A stretch of 64,000 bases of DNA from Xanthocytophaga agilis (GCF_030068605.1 NZ_JASJOU010000019.1:62001-126000); one strand, 5' to 3'; numbered from the stretch's first letter, positions 26,916-37,294 are shown. Program-made: numbers and translations. The notes: generated by a model from the sequence alone, not told the origin.

Positions 26916-28031
26916 ATGGAAGAAGAAATCATACATCAGATTGCGCTCAGTCTTACACCAGGTATAGGCATTGCTCTCTCCAGACAATTAGTAAGTTATT
27001 GTGGATCTGCTCAGGAAGTATTCAAAGCATCCAAGGGAAAACTAACCCGAATTCCAGGAATAGGAGAAAAGACAGCAGAGATTATACATGCCAGAGAAGG
27101 GTTTAGTGTAGCAGACTTTGTCTATGAACAAGCACTTAAGCAGAATGTCCGAATACTTTTCTATACCCATAAGGATTATCCGACTCGCCTTAAACAATTA
27201 CCTGATGCTCCTATGTTATTGTATTACAAAGGCACAGCAGATCTGAATGCGAAGAAGGTTGTTGCCATTGTGGGAACACGTAATGCAACTACCTATGGAA
27301 AGAAAGTAACAGAAGAACTGATAACAAGTTTGTCTGTATATCCGGATGTATTAGTAGTGAGTGGTCTGGCTTACGGTATAGACATTACAGCACACAAAGC
27401 CTCTGTAAAACATAGTGTTCCAACTGTAGGCGTCTTGGGAAGCGGAGTTGATACAATCTACCCGGCTGCACATAAAAATACAGCTCAGCAAATGTTTGAT
27501 AACGGTGGATTGCTTACAGAATATACCTTTGGAACCAAACCTGATGCCCCTCATTTTCCGGATAGAAACCGCATTGTAGCTGGAATGTCAGATGTAACCA
27601 TTGTTGTTGAAGCAGCCATTAAAGGCGGTGCTTTAATAACAGCACAGATTGCCAATGATTATAATCGCGATGTGATGGCAATTCCTGGTAGCCTCGACCA
27701 ACCTTATTCTGCAGGTTGCAATCGACTGATACGTAATCATCAGGCACATATTTATACATCATTATCTGATCTTGAGTATCTGATGGGTTGGGCAGAAGAA
27801 ACAGGCGAGAAAAACAATCCATCAGTACCTATTCCATGGATGCAACAAGAGGGTTTATCTGAATCTGAAAAAAGTATTTTGACTCTGCTCACAACACAAC
27901 CTGATATACTAATTGATGACCTCAGTTGGAAATCTCAGATTCCAGTTAATCAGATGGCATCCATACTTCTTACGCTTGAACTACAAGGATTAATTAAATC
28001 TTTACCTGGCAAACGGTTTTCTTTAGCCTGA
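26916..28031 (+). CDS. dprA: DNA-processing protein DprA
   Basis: A 371-residue protein that loads RecA on incoming single-stranded DNA during natural transformation. An N-terminal HhH-like region (LTRIPGIGEKTAEII) precedes the Rossmann core VVAIVGTRNATTYGKKV, VVSGLAYGIDITAHKA, VLGSGVDTIYPAAH, GLLTEYTFG and FPDRNRIVAG, and a C-terminal winged-helix-like DML1 domain. Length is normal. A promoter was not identified. ComEC is encoded 22 kb away, so both components of DNA uptake are in the window. Confidence 0.95.
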   Translation: MEEEIIHQIALSLTPGIGIALSRQLVSYCGSAQEVFKASKGKLTRIPGIGEKTAEIIHAREGFSVADFVYEQALKQNVRILFYTHKDYPTRLKQLPDAPMLLYYKGTADLNAKKVVAIVGTRNATTYGKKVTEELITSLSVYPDVLVVSGLAYGIDITAHKASVKHSVPTVGVLGSGVDTIYPAAHKNTAQQMFDNGGLLTEYTFGTKPDAPHFPDRNRIVAGMSDVTIVVEAAIKGGALITAQIANDYNRDVMAIPGSLDQPYSAGCNRLIRNHQAHIYTSLSDLEYLMGWAEETGEKNNPSVPIPWMQQEGLSESEKSILTLLTTQPDILIDDLSWKSQIPVNQMASILLTLELQGLIKSLPGKRFSLA

Positions 28032-28152
28032 TTAGTAATAGAATACGTTTACCCAAAAGAAGTTTTTGCACCAATAACGTAATACTTAATAAAGAATTAA
28101 TTCAAACCATATTCAATTCTGTTTTAATTTGCTGCAAAAACCAACAAACCCA

Positions 28153-29802
28153 ATGAAAAAAATACTAATCCTACTGCTTGTCACACTTTCTTTACAGGCA
28201 CAACATAAATCTGCAAAGAAATCTCCAGCGATAAGCAAAGCTACCACCAGCTCACAGCCTAAGCTGGTAATTGGTATTGTAGTAGATCAGATGAGTTATG
28301 ATTTTCTGATCCGTTATAACAGTAAATTTAGTGAAGGTGGATTTAAAAGGTTGGTACGTGAAGGATTTTCCTGTAAAAATGCTCACTACAATTATGTACC
28401 TACCTATACTGCTCCAGGTCATACATGTGTATATACAGGTTCTGTTCCAGCTATTCATGGTATAGCTGGTAATGAATGGTTTGATCAGCGCACAGGCAAA
28501 GTGGTATATTGCACAGAAGATAGTACAGCACATACTATAGGCAGTGAATCTCAGGCAGGTCTGATGTCCCCACGTAATTTGCTGGTAACTACAATTACAG
28601 ACCAGTTACGTTTGTCAAACAATATGCAGTCCAAGGTTGTCGGCATAGCGTTGAAAGATCGGGGAGCAATTCTGCCTGCCGGGCATCTTGCCAATGCAGC
28701 CTATTGGTTTGATTCGTTCAGCGGTAACTGGATTACAAGTGATTATTACATGAAGCAGCTACCAGAATGGGTACAACAGTTTAATGGGCAGAAGCTGGCA
28801 GCTAAATATCTTTCTCAGGTATGGACGCCTCTCCTAAATGCAGCTCAATATAGTGAAAGTACACCCGATGATCAGGCTCATGAGGGTCGTTTCCGGAACG
28901 AAACAAGCTCTTCTTTTCCCCATGACCTGCCTAAGTTAAGAACAGCCGATTTTGAATTAATTCGTTCTACACCATCAGGAAATACAATCACGAAAGACTT
29001 TGCACTGGCTGCTATAAAAGGAGAAAATCTGGGTAAAGGCAAAGTAACCGATTTTCTGACAGTTAGCTTCTCTTCTACAGACTATGTTGGACATCAATAT
29101 GGACCATATGCCATCGAGACAGAAGACACCTATCTTCGTCTGGATCGCGATATTGCCGAATTACTAACTTACCTGGATACCTACATCGGAAAAAACAACG
29201 TACTGGTATTTTTGAGTGCAGATCATGCGGTTGCTCCTGCAGCAGAACACATGACAAAAATGAATATTCCAGCAGGAGTATTTGATGGCAGAAGCATGCT
29301 TACCAACCTGAAAAAACAACTGAATACACAATTTGGCGAAGGTGACTGGATACGTAGTTACGAAAACAATCAACTGTATCTAAACTATACTTTGCTACAA
29401 CAAAAAGGAAAAACAGTTGAAGACATTTATGAAAGCATCACACCTTCCCTTCTGCAATTAAATGGGGTGGCAAATGTGATCAATCTTCACGAAATCAATG
29501 AAAGTATTCTGCCTGAGCATTTTATCAAAATGATCAAGAATGGTATACATCGTAAACGTTCTGGAGATATCTACATTGCGCTGGAGCCTAACTGGTTTGA
29601 AGGTCGCAAACAAGGTACTACACATGGTTCATTTTATGCCTATGATACGCATGTACCTGTGATCTTTTATGGAGGCCCAGTAAAACATGGCAGCAGCATA
29701 GATGAAGTTTTTGTAACGGATATATCTGCCACAATAGCCCAACTGCTCAATATTATGGAACCTAGTGGTTGTATTGGCAAACCGATCCCTGTAGGAAAAT
29801 AA
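28153..29802 (+). CDS. PafA-type alkaline phosphatase (phosphate monoesterase)
   Basis: A 549-residue exported metal-dependent phosphatase. The ATG at 28153 gives the signal peptide MKKILILLLVTLSLQAQ; an earlier in-frame start adds eight residues. Alkaline-phosphatase-superfamily motifs are GIVVDQMSYDFL (metal Asp), YVPTYTAPGHTCVYTGS with the nucleophilic Thr, GNEWFDQ, the KDR pair in ALKDRGAI matching the Lys/Arg signature of PafA monoesterases, VSFSSTDYVGHQYGP, FLSADHAVAP and GTTHGSFY. It should release phosphate from organic phosphomonoesters in the periplasm. It precedes the alpha-2-macroglobulin-like gene by 104 bases with a hairpin in between. Confidence 0.88.
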   Translation: MKKILILLLVTLSLQAQHKSAKKSPAISKATTSSQPKLVIGIVVDQMSYDFLIRYNSKFSEGGFKRLVREGFSCKNAHYNYVPTYTAPGHTCVYTGSVPAIHGIAGNEWFDQRTGKVVYCTEDSTAHTIGSESQAGLMSPRNLLVTTITDQLRLSNNMQSKVVGIALKDRGAILPAGHLANAAYWFDSFSGNWITSDYYMKQLPEWVQQFNGQKLAAKYLSQVWTPLLNAAQYSESTPDDQAHEGRFRNETSSSFPHDLPKLRTADFELIRSTPSGNTITKDFALAAIKGENLGKGKVTDFLTVSFSSTDYVGHQYGPYAIETEDTYLRLDRDIAELLTYLDTYIGKNNVLVFLSADHAVAPAAEHMTKMNIPAGVFDGRSMLTNLKKQLNTQFGEGDWIRSYENNQLYLNYTLLQQKGKTVEDIYESITPSLLQLNGVANVINLHEINESILPEHFIKMIKNGIHRKRSGDIYIALEPNWFEGRKQGTTHGSFYAYDTHVPVIFYGGPVKHGSSIDEVFVTDISATIAQLLNIMEPSGCIGKPIPVGK

Positions 29803-29868
29803 TCTTTCAAAAAGTTATCTGATTACCAGGCATCTGATAGTACAGGTAATTTATTTTTTATGGAATTT

Positions 29869-29906
29869 AACAGCTTGCGGCATCTGAAGAAAAACCGCAA
29901 GCTGTT
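29869..29906 (+). promoter_or_regulatory. Hairpin ending exactly at the start codon of the 2005-residue protein
   Basis: A perfect 12-base-pair stem (AACAGCTTGCGG and CCGCAAGCTGTT) with a 14-base loop. The right arm ends one base before the ATG at 29907. There is no T-tract behind it, so it may be a weak terminator for the phosphatase gene or a structure that limits translation of the next gene. Confidence 0.6.
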
Positions 29907-32900
29907 ATGAAAACACTTTTTCTACTCCCTTTTTTTGTTTTTCTCTCCTTTATATCAATAGGCCAGAGCTTAGTCCATAGCCGGACAACAAGCTTCTATA
30001 CGTATGTTTTTCAGATTACTAATACAGAAGCTCGTACCATTTATAAGAAAGATTTATCATCTGTCACAGACAAATTCTTTCACACTGTTATAGATTCCTT
30101 TCAAACAGACAAAGCATACACTCGTACACTTCCACAAGGCCATTATCTGTTGGCGTATGCTTCAGAAGATCGGTTGGTTTATGAATTAAAATCAGTGGGA
30201 CAGTTACAGGTAAAGCTTCTGAATAATAAAAATGATTTAGCCATCCATCTGCATGACTCGTTAGGCAATCGTATTTCTACCGCCAATGTGTTTCTTAAAA
30301 AACATAAGATTTCGTTTGATACCAAAACACAGTCATATCGTATTCGAAATACTAATCGGAAAGGGTTTCTGGCTATTGACTATAAAGGATTTACTTCCTA
30401 TACATCGGTCACCACTCAATATGGTAGTAACCACTTAGCAAATACTATGCGTAGGGTCTTTTTGGGACGGCCCGGATTAGGGTATGTAACCATGCCCTTT
30501 TACCAGGTTTATGCATCTGTCAGAAGTGGTTATCCCCAAGGCTGGATTAAGGACGTAACACATCTGTTTGATGGAGCCTGGTGGGAAACAAATTTTTCCG
30601 GCTTTCAGAGAGATGTTAGAGTTGCCCGACGTCACCAGGGACTAGTTATCTTCAATAAACCTCGTTACAGAGCTGGAGAAACGGTTCGATTGAAAGCATT
30701 TATTCGTAGAAGAAGGTCAGGACATCCTATCCATAAAGAACTGGAGGCATGGCTTTACAAAGGACATACACAGGAAAAGCAAATTAAATTAGGTATTATA
30801 CGACCTTATCAACCTGGCTTATATGAGTTTTCATTTATTCTTGTAGATAGCCTGCGTATAAAGTTAGGCACTACCTGTCAGGTTATTTTCAAGGATAAAA
30901 AAGAGGGAGAATATGTGACAGGAAATTTCACCTATGAAGATTATGAACTGAAGTCCAACACATTTACAATCCGTAGTGATAAAAAAGAATATACTACTGG
31001 TGAGAAAATACAGCTTTTTGCCAGAGGAACAGATGAAAATGAGTTGAATGTAATGGACGCCCGTGTGCAACTCAGACTCTATCCCCAAAACACAGGAAAA
31101 TTTCCTCAATCTCAGGTGATTGTTCCTGATACAATCTGGAAGCAGGATCAGAAACTGGATGCAACAAGCGAAACCCGAATCATAGTACCCGACTCTATTT
31201 TTCCCAATGCCACGATACAATACCAACTGGAGGCGACATTTCTTAATAGCAACAACGAACGTCACAACCACACACTAACATTTAGCCGAACCTATAGTTC
31301 TTCCACTTTAAAATTGTCTATACAAAATGATTCACTGGTTGCGGATTATCTGGTAGCAGGAAAGTCCCAATCCCATCAGGCGATGCTTACTTTATATGCA
31401 GAGGATGATGAAGAAGGTAAAATCGTACACAAAGATGTTTCTTTACCTTACAAAGAACTTGTCAATCCCTATACTAAAACCTATTCACTGGAAGATTCCT
31501 CTCAAAGTGTATCCTTAGAACTGCAATCTCAATCTTCCGGTTTCCAGATCTTTACAAACAGAACAATTGACTCTGTATCAGTTCAGATAGTTAACCCCAA
31601 ACACCTTCCATTCTGGTATACACTCCATCATAAAAACAAACGACTCACTTCCGGACAAGACCATACAGACTTACAGATTAAACGTAAAGCGTCACTTCGT
31701 CAAAACTACTCTGCGTCCGTACAATACATCTGGAACAATAAGGTATATGAGAATGAGTATGAAATACCATTGGCAAATAAACAATTACAGATTGAAACTA
31801 CTCAACCTGCTACCATATCTCCTGGGCAGGCTATTCCTATACGTGTGAGTGTACGGGATATCAAAGGCAAGCCTGTTGCTAATGCTGATATGACAGCCTA
31901 TGGGATTACGCGCAAATTTACAGAACTAAGAACTCCCAATATACCTGATTTCAGCAAACGTTATCATAGCCGTAAAATCAAAAATAGCTTTCAATTAAGA
32001 AATAAGTTTGAGGGTAACCAGGCAGAAACCAATCGCAAATTGCAATGGAATCGCTGGCATAAAGAGATGGGGTTGGATAGCCTCGCCTATTTTCAGTTTC
32101 TCTATCCCAAAAACGGTATCTATAAACAATATCTGTCAATGCCAAACCTCATGACTCAAATAGCTCCATTTGTAGTAATAGATGGCAAAATCCAGCAAAT
32201 TCACTTGCTGTTTATTGATGAACAACCTGTCTATTTTCAGGTGGCAGATGTAGGTCAGCGGTATAGCTTTCATGTTGACTCAGGATATCATCACATAAAG
32301 ATCCGTACTCAAACCTTACAAATAAACTTGGATAGCATATATCTGAAACCACACCATAAATTAATTCTTAGTATTGACCCAAAAAGCTTCTACAAACCTA
32401 AAAAAGGAGAAAAGGCAGAACCTTTTATCCGAAATACATCCACTACACTTCAAAAACAAACTCAGATAGACACTCTTAAACCCTACCTGTCTTCAACAGA
32501 GCTTGCAGTGCTCAATCAATATCTGATGCCAGTTAAACAAAACTACTATTTTGGGAACGATTATGTATACATTCATCAGGATAAACAAATATTCACTCTT
32601 CATGGACCTTTTCAAAGTAGGTCTTCCTATTTCATTGGCCCTGTAAAACCAAATCTGACTCATTTTGTATCGAAGAACTCATTTTCTACAGACTTTATCT
32701 TTGAGCCCTCGTTTGAATACGACTTTCAACCTCAGCTACTCAAACTACGTACATGGACTGGTTTTAAAGACTTATTCTTAGCCAATAACAACATTAGTAA
32801 GCCTAACTTCGCAGAAAGAGCATGGACTGTGGAGGAAATAGATTCACTTACCAAAGCCTATCAGGCAGTTCCCTCCTATCCTACTGAATACTATAATAAT

Positions 32901-35900
32901 CCAAATCATACTACTTCCGGACATGGGAAACTGGAAATACGATATCTACAAACAACTAAAAAGCAAAAAATCATCCGGTATTTTGTCTTATATCAGGAGA
33001 ACAATCCATTGTTCTTCCGCATATACCCGTCTTATTCCCAGCTAATGCATGATATGGAAGCAGGTACTTATTGTATGGTAATTCTTCTGGATAAGAATGA
33101 ATATCTAATGGCATCGCCCATCTATATTCAGAAAAACGCGACAACCTATTATCAACCTGATTGGAATGCTGTTCTACCAGCAGATAATTACAGCAATAAT
33201 CTTTTTGAACAGATAAAAAAATCTGTACAGGTTAAAATAGATCTTGCTTACCAATTACAGGACAATAAGCCTGTCATAAAATCCTATTATCCATCTCAGG
33301 TTTCCTCTGAAGGCTTTACACATTATGTACAAGGCAAAATACTGGATGAAACTGGTTCACCCCTGCCAGGAGTATCTGTATCTGTAAAAAACACAAATCG
33401 TGGTACAGTTAGTGACACCAATGGGTTTTATAAACTGTATGTCCCAGCAGATGGGATTCTAACCTTTTCTTTCATAGGATATATGACAGAAGAAACCCCA
33501 ATTCACAATCGCACTGTGATAGATGTCCAATTAGTGGCAGATGTAAAAGCATTGCAGGAAGTAGTAGTCATAGGTTATGGGACGCAACAAAAAAAATCCA
33601 TCACAGGTGCTATCTCAACAATAAATCAATCTTTGCAAGGTAGGATTGCAGGTGTGATTATTAAGGAAGATAAACGCATTCGAATAAGAGGCATGTCAAG
33701 TATACCAACCACACAACGTCCGCTTATTGTTATTGATGGAATTCCCTACGATAACTTAACAGACATAGATCCTGCCCTGATTGCATCAGCAGAAATCCTT
33801 CAGGCTGATATGGCTACAGAATTGTATGGGGCAAGGGCAGCCAATGGAGTAATACTTATAACTTCTAAGCCCAATAGTGTTTTACCCAAACCCAAGGAAT
33901 CAGCTTTTCCCGAAATAACAGCCGTCCCGGCTGAAAATGCGATCCGGAGCCGATTCTCTGATTATGCGTTTTGGCAACCCAGACTTACCACAGATAAAAA
34001 AGGAGAAGTTATTTTTACAGCTGCGTTTCCAGATGATATCACCAACTGGCGTACGTTCTTTGTTGTCATGGGAAATAAAAAGCAAACTGGATTTTCAGAA
34101 AGCTCTGTCAAAGCATTTAAAAGTTTGGCAGCCACATTATCAGTTCCACGCTTTTTGGTCCAGGGTGATAGTACACAGGTGATTGGCAAGTCTCTCAATT
34201 ATACTTCAGATACCATTGCTTTACAAACGAGTTTTGAGATAAATAATAAGATCCAATCCAGAAAGCAAATACAAGCTATCAATGCTACTGTTGATTCGTT
34301 GATACTTTCAGCTACGACCTCAGATTCACTAAAGATCAAGTACTACCTGCAAAAACCAGATGGTTATACAGATGGAGAAATGCGCTCTATTCCTATATTT
34401 CCAGTAGGTGTAACAGAAACCAAAGGTCAATTCTGGAATCTGGAAAGAGACACCACCGTTCAAATGCGTTTTGATACGACTTTGGGTAAAGTAAAAATAT
34501 ACGCTCGTGCACAGGTACTGGATATCTTAGTAGAAGAGATTGAACATCTGCATCGATACGAATATCTGTGTAACGAACAAATTTCCTCTAAGATTAAAGC
34601 CTATCTCGCCAGCAAACGTATCTGTAATCAGCTACATAAATCCTTTGCATTTGATCAGGACATACAAAAACTTATCCGGAAACTGGAACAGGCACAATTA
34701 AAGGAAGGAGCATGGAGTTGGTGGAAAGAAGGACCTGTTGCTGTTTGGGTAACTACCCATGCAACAGAAGCCCTACTTGATGCACAGACAGCCGGATATA
34801 CTGTATCTTTTAACAGACAAAATCTTATCAACTATTTCACCTACCAGTTGGAAAAAGAAAAGGTATCTTTTGATGATCAGATACGCATGTTACAGATTCT
34901 CAAACGTCTTCAGGCAAACAGCAACTTTACAAAGTATATTACAGGGCTTGATATCTTCTTTATTACTAAAAAAGAGAGTATAGTAAAAAATAAACTAGGG
35001 TATCAGAAAGTAATTGAAGAACCTAAACCTTCTTTGTATCAGTATTTGCAACGAATGGCCTTACGTCAGCAATTTGGACTTGCTTACTCAACAGATACAC
35101 TGTTTCGTATCCGACAACAAACCCTATTTGGCAGTAGCTACTGGGGAGAAGTTCAATACCATCCATATTTGAATGAGATACAAACTACGCTTCTTGTATA
35201 CCGGATTCTGAAAGTACAAGGAGGGCATGAAGCAGAACTTAGTCGCATACGGAATTATTTTTTCGAGAAAAGAGCAACTGGCTACTGGCGTAATACCTAT
35301 GAGTCTTCTCAGATCATTGAAACGATCCTGGCGGATGTGTTAGGAAGTGATACCACAATACAAAAATCACAGCTAATTGTAAAGAATAGTTCGGAAAGCA
35401 AAGCTATAACCACCTTTCCATTTGAAACAGAAGTGGCAGCAAAAGAGGTTCTGACAATTCAGAAAAGTGGTACCTTACCTGTATACCTGACCAGCTACCA
35501 ACAGTTTCACAATTCCAGCCCTTCTAAAGTTGAAAAAGACTTTATAGTCAAAACCAGTTTTAAAGGAAGTGAACATACCCAACAAGTCCTTAAACAAGGA
35601 GACAAAATAACACTACATGTCACTGTCAATGTAACCAAAGATGCCGATTATGTGATGGTAGAGGTACCCATTCCGGCAGGATGTTCCTATAGTGATGAAT
35701 CCCAGAAAAGCTGGGCACAAAACTGGTATGAAACGTATCGAGAGCCATTCCGGCATAAAACTTCCATTTATTGTACCAAACTGAATAAAGGGACATACAT
35801 TTTTGATATACAACTGGTTGCCCGCTATGCAGGTGCATATACACTAAATCCGGCTAAAGCAGAACTCATGTATTTTCCAACATTCTTCGGACGAAATGAA

Positions 35901-35924
35901 TTAACAAAAATTCGGATAAAATAG
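29907..35924 (+). CDS. Alpha-2-macroglobulin-family protein with an inserted SusC-like regulatory and TonB-plug module
   Basis: A 2005-residue exported protein with signal peptide MKTLFLLPFFVFLSFISIGQ. An MG2-type domain is visible near residues 240-345 (NKPRYRAGETVRLKAFIRRR). At 1139-1218 there is a carboxypeptidase-like regulatory domain (GKILDETGSPLPGVSVSVKN), followed at about 1222-1322 by a SusC-type TonB plug (VVVIGYGTQQKKSITGA, IDGIPYDNL, LYGARAANGVILITSK). From about 1343 the A2M region begins (RFSDYAFWQPRLTTDKKGEV, FPDDITNWRT). The thioester motif CxEQ is present as CNEQ, Cys1555 and Gln1558. The C-terminus (ARYAGAYTLNPAKAELMY) resembles the last domain of bacterial YfhM-type A2M. 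No beta barrel follows the plug. Function is unproven; protease trapping is the family expectation. Confidence 0.88.
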   Translation: MKTLFLLPFFVFLSFISIGQSLVHSRTTSFYTYVFQITNTEARTIYKKDLSSVTDKFFHTVIDSFQTDKAYTRTLPQGHYLLAYASEDRLVYELKSVGQLQVKLLNNKNDLAIHLHDSLGNRISTANVFLKKHKISFDTKTQSYRIRNTNRKGFLAIDYKGFTSYTSVTTQYGSNHLANTMRRVFLGRPGLGYVTMPFYQVYASVRSGYPQGWIKDVTHLFDGAWWETNFSGFQRDVRVARRHQGLVIFNKPRYRAGETVRLKAFIRRRRSGHPIHKELEAWLYKGHTQEKQIKLGIIRPYQPGLYEFSFILVDSLRIKLGTTCQVIFKDKKEGEYVTGNFTYEDYELKSNTFTIRSDKKEYTTGEKIQLFARGTDENELNVMDARVQLRLYPQNTGKFPQSQVIVPDTIWKQDQKLDATSETRIIVPDSIFPNATIQYQLEATFLNSNNERHNHTLTFSRTYSSSTLKLSIQNDSLVADYLVAGKSQSHQAMLTLYAEDDEEGKIVHKDVSLPYKELVNPYTKTYSLEDSSQSVSLELQSQSSGFQIFTNRTIDSVSVQIVNPKHLPFWYTLHHKNKRLTSGQDHTDLQIKRKASLRQNYSASVQYIWNNKVYENEYEIPLANKQLQIETTQPATISPGQAIPIRVSVRDIKGKPVANADMTAYGITRKFTELRTPNIPDFSKRYHSRKIKNSFQLRNKFEGNQAETNRKLQWNRWHKEMGLDSLAYFQFLYPKNGIYKQYLSMPNLMTQIAPFVVIDGKIQQIHLLFIDEQPVYFQVADVGQRYSFHVDSGYHHIKIRTQTLQINLDSIYLKPHHKLILSIDPKSFYKPKKGEKAEPFIRNTSTTLQKQTQIDTLKPYLSSTELAVLNQYLMPVKQNYYFGNDYVYIHQDKQIFTLHGPFQSRSSYFIGPVKPNLTHFVSKNSFSTDFIFEPSFEYDFQPQLLKLRTWTGFKDLFLANNNISKPNFAERAWTVEEIDSLTKAYQAVPSYPTEYYNNPNHTTSGHGKLEIRYLQTTKKQKIIRYFVLYQENNPLFFRIYPSYSQLMHDMEAGTYCMVILLDKNEYLMASPIYIQKNATTYYQPDWNAVLPADNYSNNLFEQIKKSVQVKIDLAYQLQDNKPVIKSYYPSQVSSEGFTHYVQGKILDETGSPLPGVSVSVKNTNRGTVSDTNGFYKLYVPADGILTFSFIGYMTEETPIHNRTVIDVQLVADVKALQEVVVIGYGTQQKKSITGAISTINQSLQGRIAGVIIKEDKRIRIRGMSSIPTTQRPLIVIDGIPYDNLTDIDPALIASAEILQADMATELYGARAANGVILITSKPNSVLPKPKESAFPEITAVPAENAIRSRFSDYAFWQPRLTTDKKGEVIFTAAFPDDITNWRTFFVVMGNKKQTGFSESSVKAFKSLAATLSVPRFLVQGDSTQVIGKSLNYTSDTIALQTSFEINNKIQSRKQIQAINATVDSLILSATTSDSLKIKYYLQKPDGYTDGEMRSIPIFPVGVTETKGQFWNLERDTTVQMRFDTTLGKVKIYARAQVLDILVEEIEHLHRYEYLCNEQISSKIKAYLASKRICNQLHKSFAFDQDIQKLIRKLEQAQLKEGAWSWWKEGPVAVWVTTHATEALLDAQTAGYTVSFNRQNLINYFTYQLEKEKVSFDDQIRMLQILKRLQANSNFTKYITGLDIFFITKKESIVKNKLGYQKVIEEPKPSLYQYLQRMALRQQFGLAYSTDTLFRIRQQTLFGSSYWGEVQYHPYLNEIQTTLLVYRILKVQGGHEAELSRIRNYFFEKRATGYWRNTYESSQIIETILADVLGSDTTIQKSQLIVKNSSESKAITTFPFETEVAAKEVLTIQKSGTLPVYLTSYQQFHNSSPSKVEKDFIVKTSFKGSEHTQQVLKQGDKITLHVTVNVTKDADYVMVEVPIPAGCSYSDESQKSWAQNWYETYREPFRHKTSIYCTKLNKGTYIFDIQLVARYAGAYTLNPAKAELMYFPTFFGRNELTKIRIK

Positions 35925-35982
35925 GAATATGAAGGATATTATAGCATTTTAAGGGCCTATTTTGTATCTAATAAATCCTTTT

Positions 35983-37194
35983 ATGCTGAATATTCCAGAA
36001 ACTATCCATCAGTTCAATAAGGATAGAGATGCCCGTTTGCTACCCCGAAAGTATGCTCAGATGGCAGCCAACCCTCTCAGTTTTTTCAGAGGTTGCTGCC
36101 ATCTGTTTTATCACACTATTCAACAGGAATCATTCTTATACCAATCTCCAATTGTCTGGTCCTGCGGGGATCTACATCTGGAGAACTTTGGAAGCTACAA
36201 AGGACATAATTCCCTTACCTATTTTGACATCAATGACTTTGATGAGTCATTACTGGGTCCAGCTTTATGGGAATTAGTACGTATCACAACAAGTATATTC
36301 CTGGCTACAGATTTGTTGCATTTCAAACGAACAGAGCAACAACACTTTGTCAAATTATTTCTGAAACAATATACAACTACCTTACAAACAGGTAATCCCA
36401 GATTACTGGAAAGGGATTTTGCTCAAGGTCCTGTCAGAGACTTTATGAAGAAATTAAGTGGAAGAAAACAAAAAGATATCTTTAAAGGAAGAGTAAAAAA
36501 ACAGAAAGGCAAGCTGGTACTGGATACCAACTCAAAAAAGGCGTTACCGATTAATCCAATTAAGAAAGAATCTTTAATGCATGATTTGCAAAACTGGCTT
36601 GATATACATCATTATCATGGTAAGGTTCTGGATATAGCTCATCGTATTGCAGGTACAGGCAGTCTGGGAATGGAACGTTATATTGTATTGTCAGAAAGTA
36701 GTGCAAAAGACAAGAAAAAGAAATACCGTTTGTGGGATTTGAAAAAAGCTGTTCCATCAGCTACTGCCAGCTTCACAACATCACCTCAACCAAAGTGGAA
36801 TAATGAAGCACATCGTATTGTATCCATCCAGCAACGGATGCAAGCCTTTAGCCCAGCATTCCTCACAGCTATGGAGCTTGATCAAACAGCCTTTGTTTTG
36901 AAACAACTACAACCCAGTGAAGACAAAATAGATTTTGCATCATTAGGCCATAAACCCAAGAAAGTCATCAAAATATTGGAAAATATAGCCCAGTTGCTGG
37001 CATGGGCACAGATACGGAGTGGAGGAAGGCAAGGATCTTCGATAACAGACGATCTGATTACATTCTCACAGGAAAAAGGATGGCAAAAAAATCTGATGAC
37101 ATACACAGAGGACCTGTCCGAGCAGATGAATCAACATCACCAAAGTTTTACCAAAGCTCACCAGGATGGCTTCTTTATCAACAGAATAAGGTAA
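35983..37194 (+). CDS. DUF2252 family protein
   Basis: A 403-residue cytoplasmic protein of a kinase-fold family of unknown activity. Conserved segments are FFRGCCHLFYHT, WSCGDLHLENFGSYKG and TYFDINDFDESLLGPALWEL, the last two recalling the catalytic and metal-binding loops of aminoglycoside-phosphotransferase-like enzymes. RIAGTGSLGMERYIVL and a C-terminal AWAQIRSGGRQGSSI are also typical. The ATG at 35983 was preferred to one 21 bases upstream because homologues begin near there. It lies 58 bases behind the A2M gene and may be co-transcribed, with no obvious functional link. Confidence 0.85.
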   Translation: MLNIPETIHQFNKDRDARLLPRKYAQMAANPLSFFRGCCHLFYHTIQQESFLYQSPIVWSCGDLHLENFGSYKGHNSLTYFDINDFDESLLGPALWELVRITTSIFLATDLLHFKRTEQQHFVKLFLKQYTTTLQTGNPRLLERDFAQGPVRDFMKKLSGRKQKDIFKGRVKKQKGKLVLDTNSKKALPINPIKKESLMHDLQNWLDIHHYHGKVLDIAHRIAGTGSLGMERYIVLSESSAKDKKKKYRLWDLKKAVPSATASFTTSPQPKWNNEAHRIVSIQQRMQAFSPAFLTAMELDQTAFVLKQLQPSEDKIDFASLGHKPKKVIKILENIAQLLAWAQIRSGGRQGSSITDDLITFSQEKGWQKNLMTYTEDLSEQMNQHHQSFTKAHQDGFFINRIR

Positions 37195-37247
37195 TTGTTA
37201 AGACATAAAAAAAGCCACAAGGTATACTTGTAGCAGCCACTCACAGC

Positions 37248-37279
37248 ATCATTGGAATCAAGGGATTCCAATGATTTTT
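37248..37279 (+). terminator. Terminator after the DUF2252 gene
   Basis: A perfect 12-base-pair stem (ATCATTGGAATC and its complement) with loop AAGG, followed by four T. Confidence 0.9.
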
Positions 37280-37294
37280 GACACAAAAATCAAT

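Noticed and set aside
30864-31271. 135-codon minus-strand frame within the alpha-2-macroglobulin gene
   Set aside because: Antisense shadow of a single 2005-codon frame with recognised domains.
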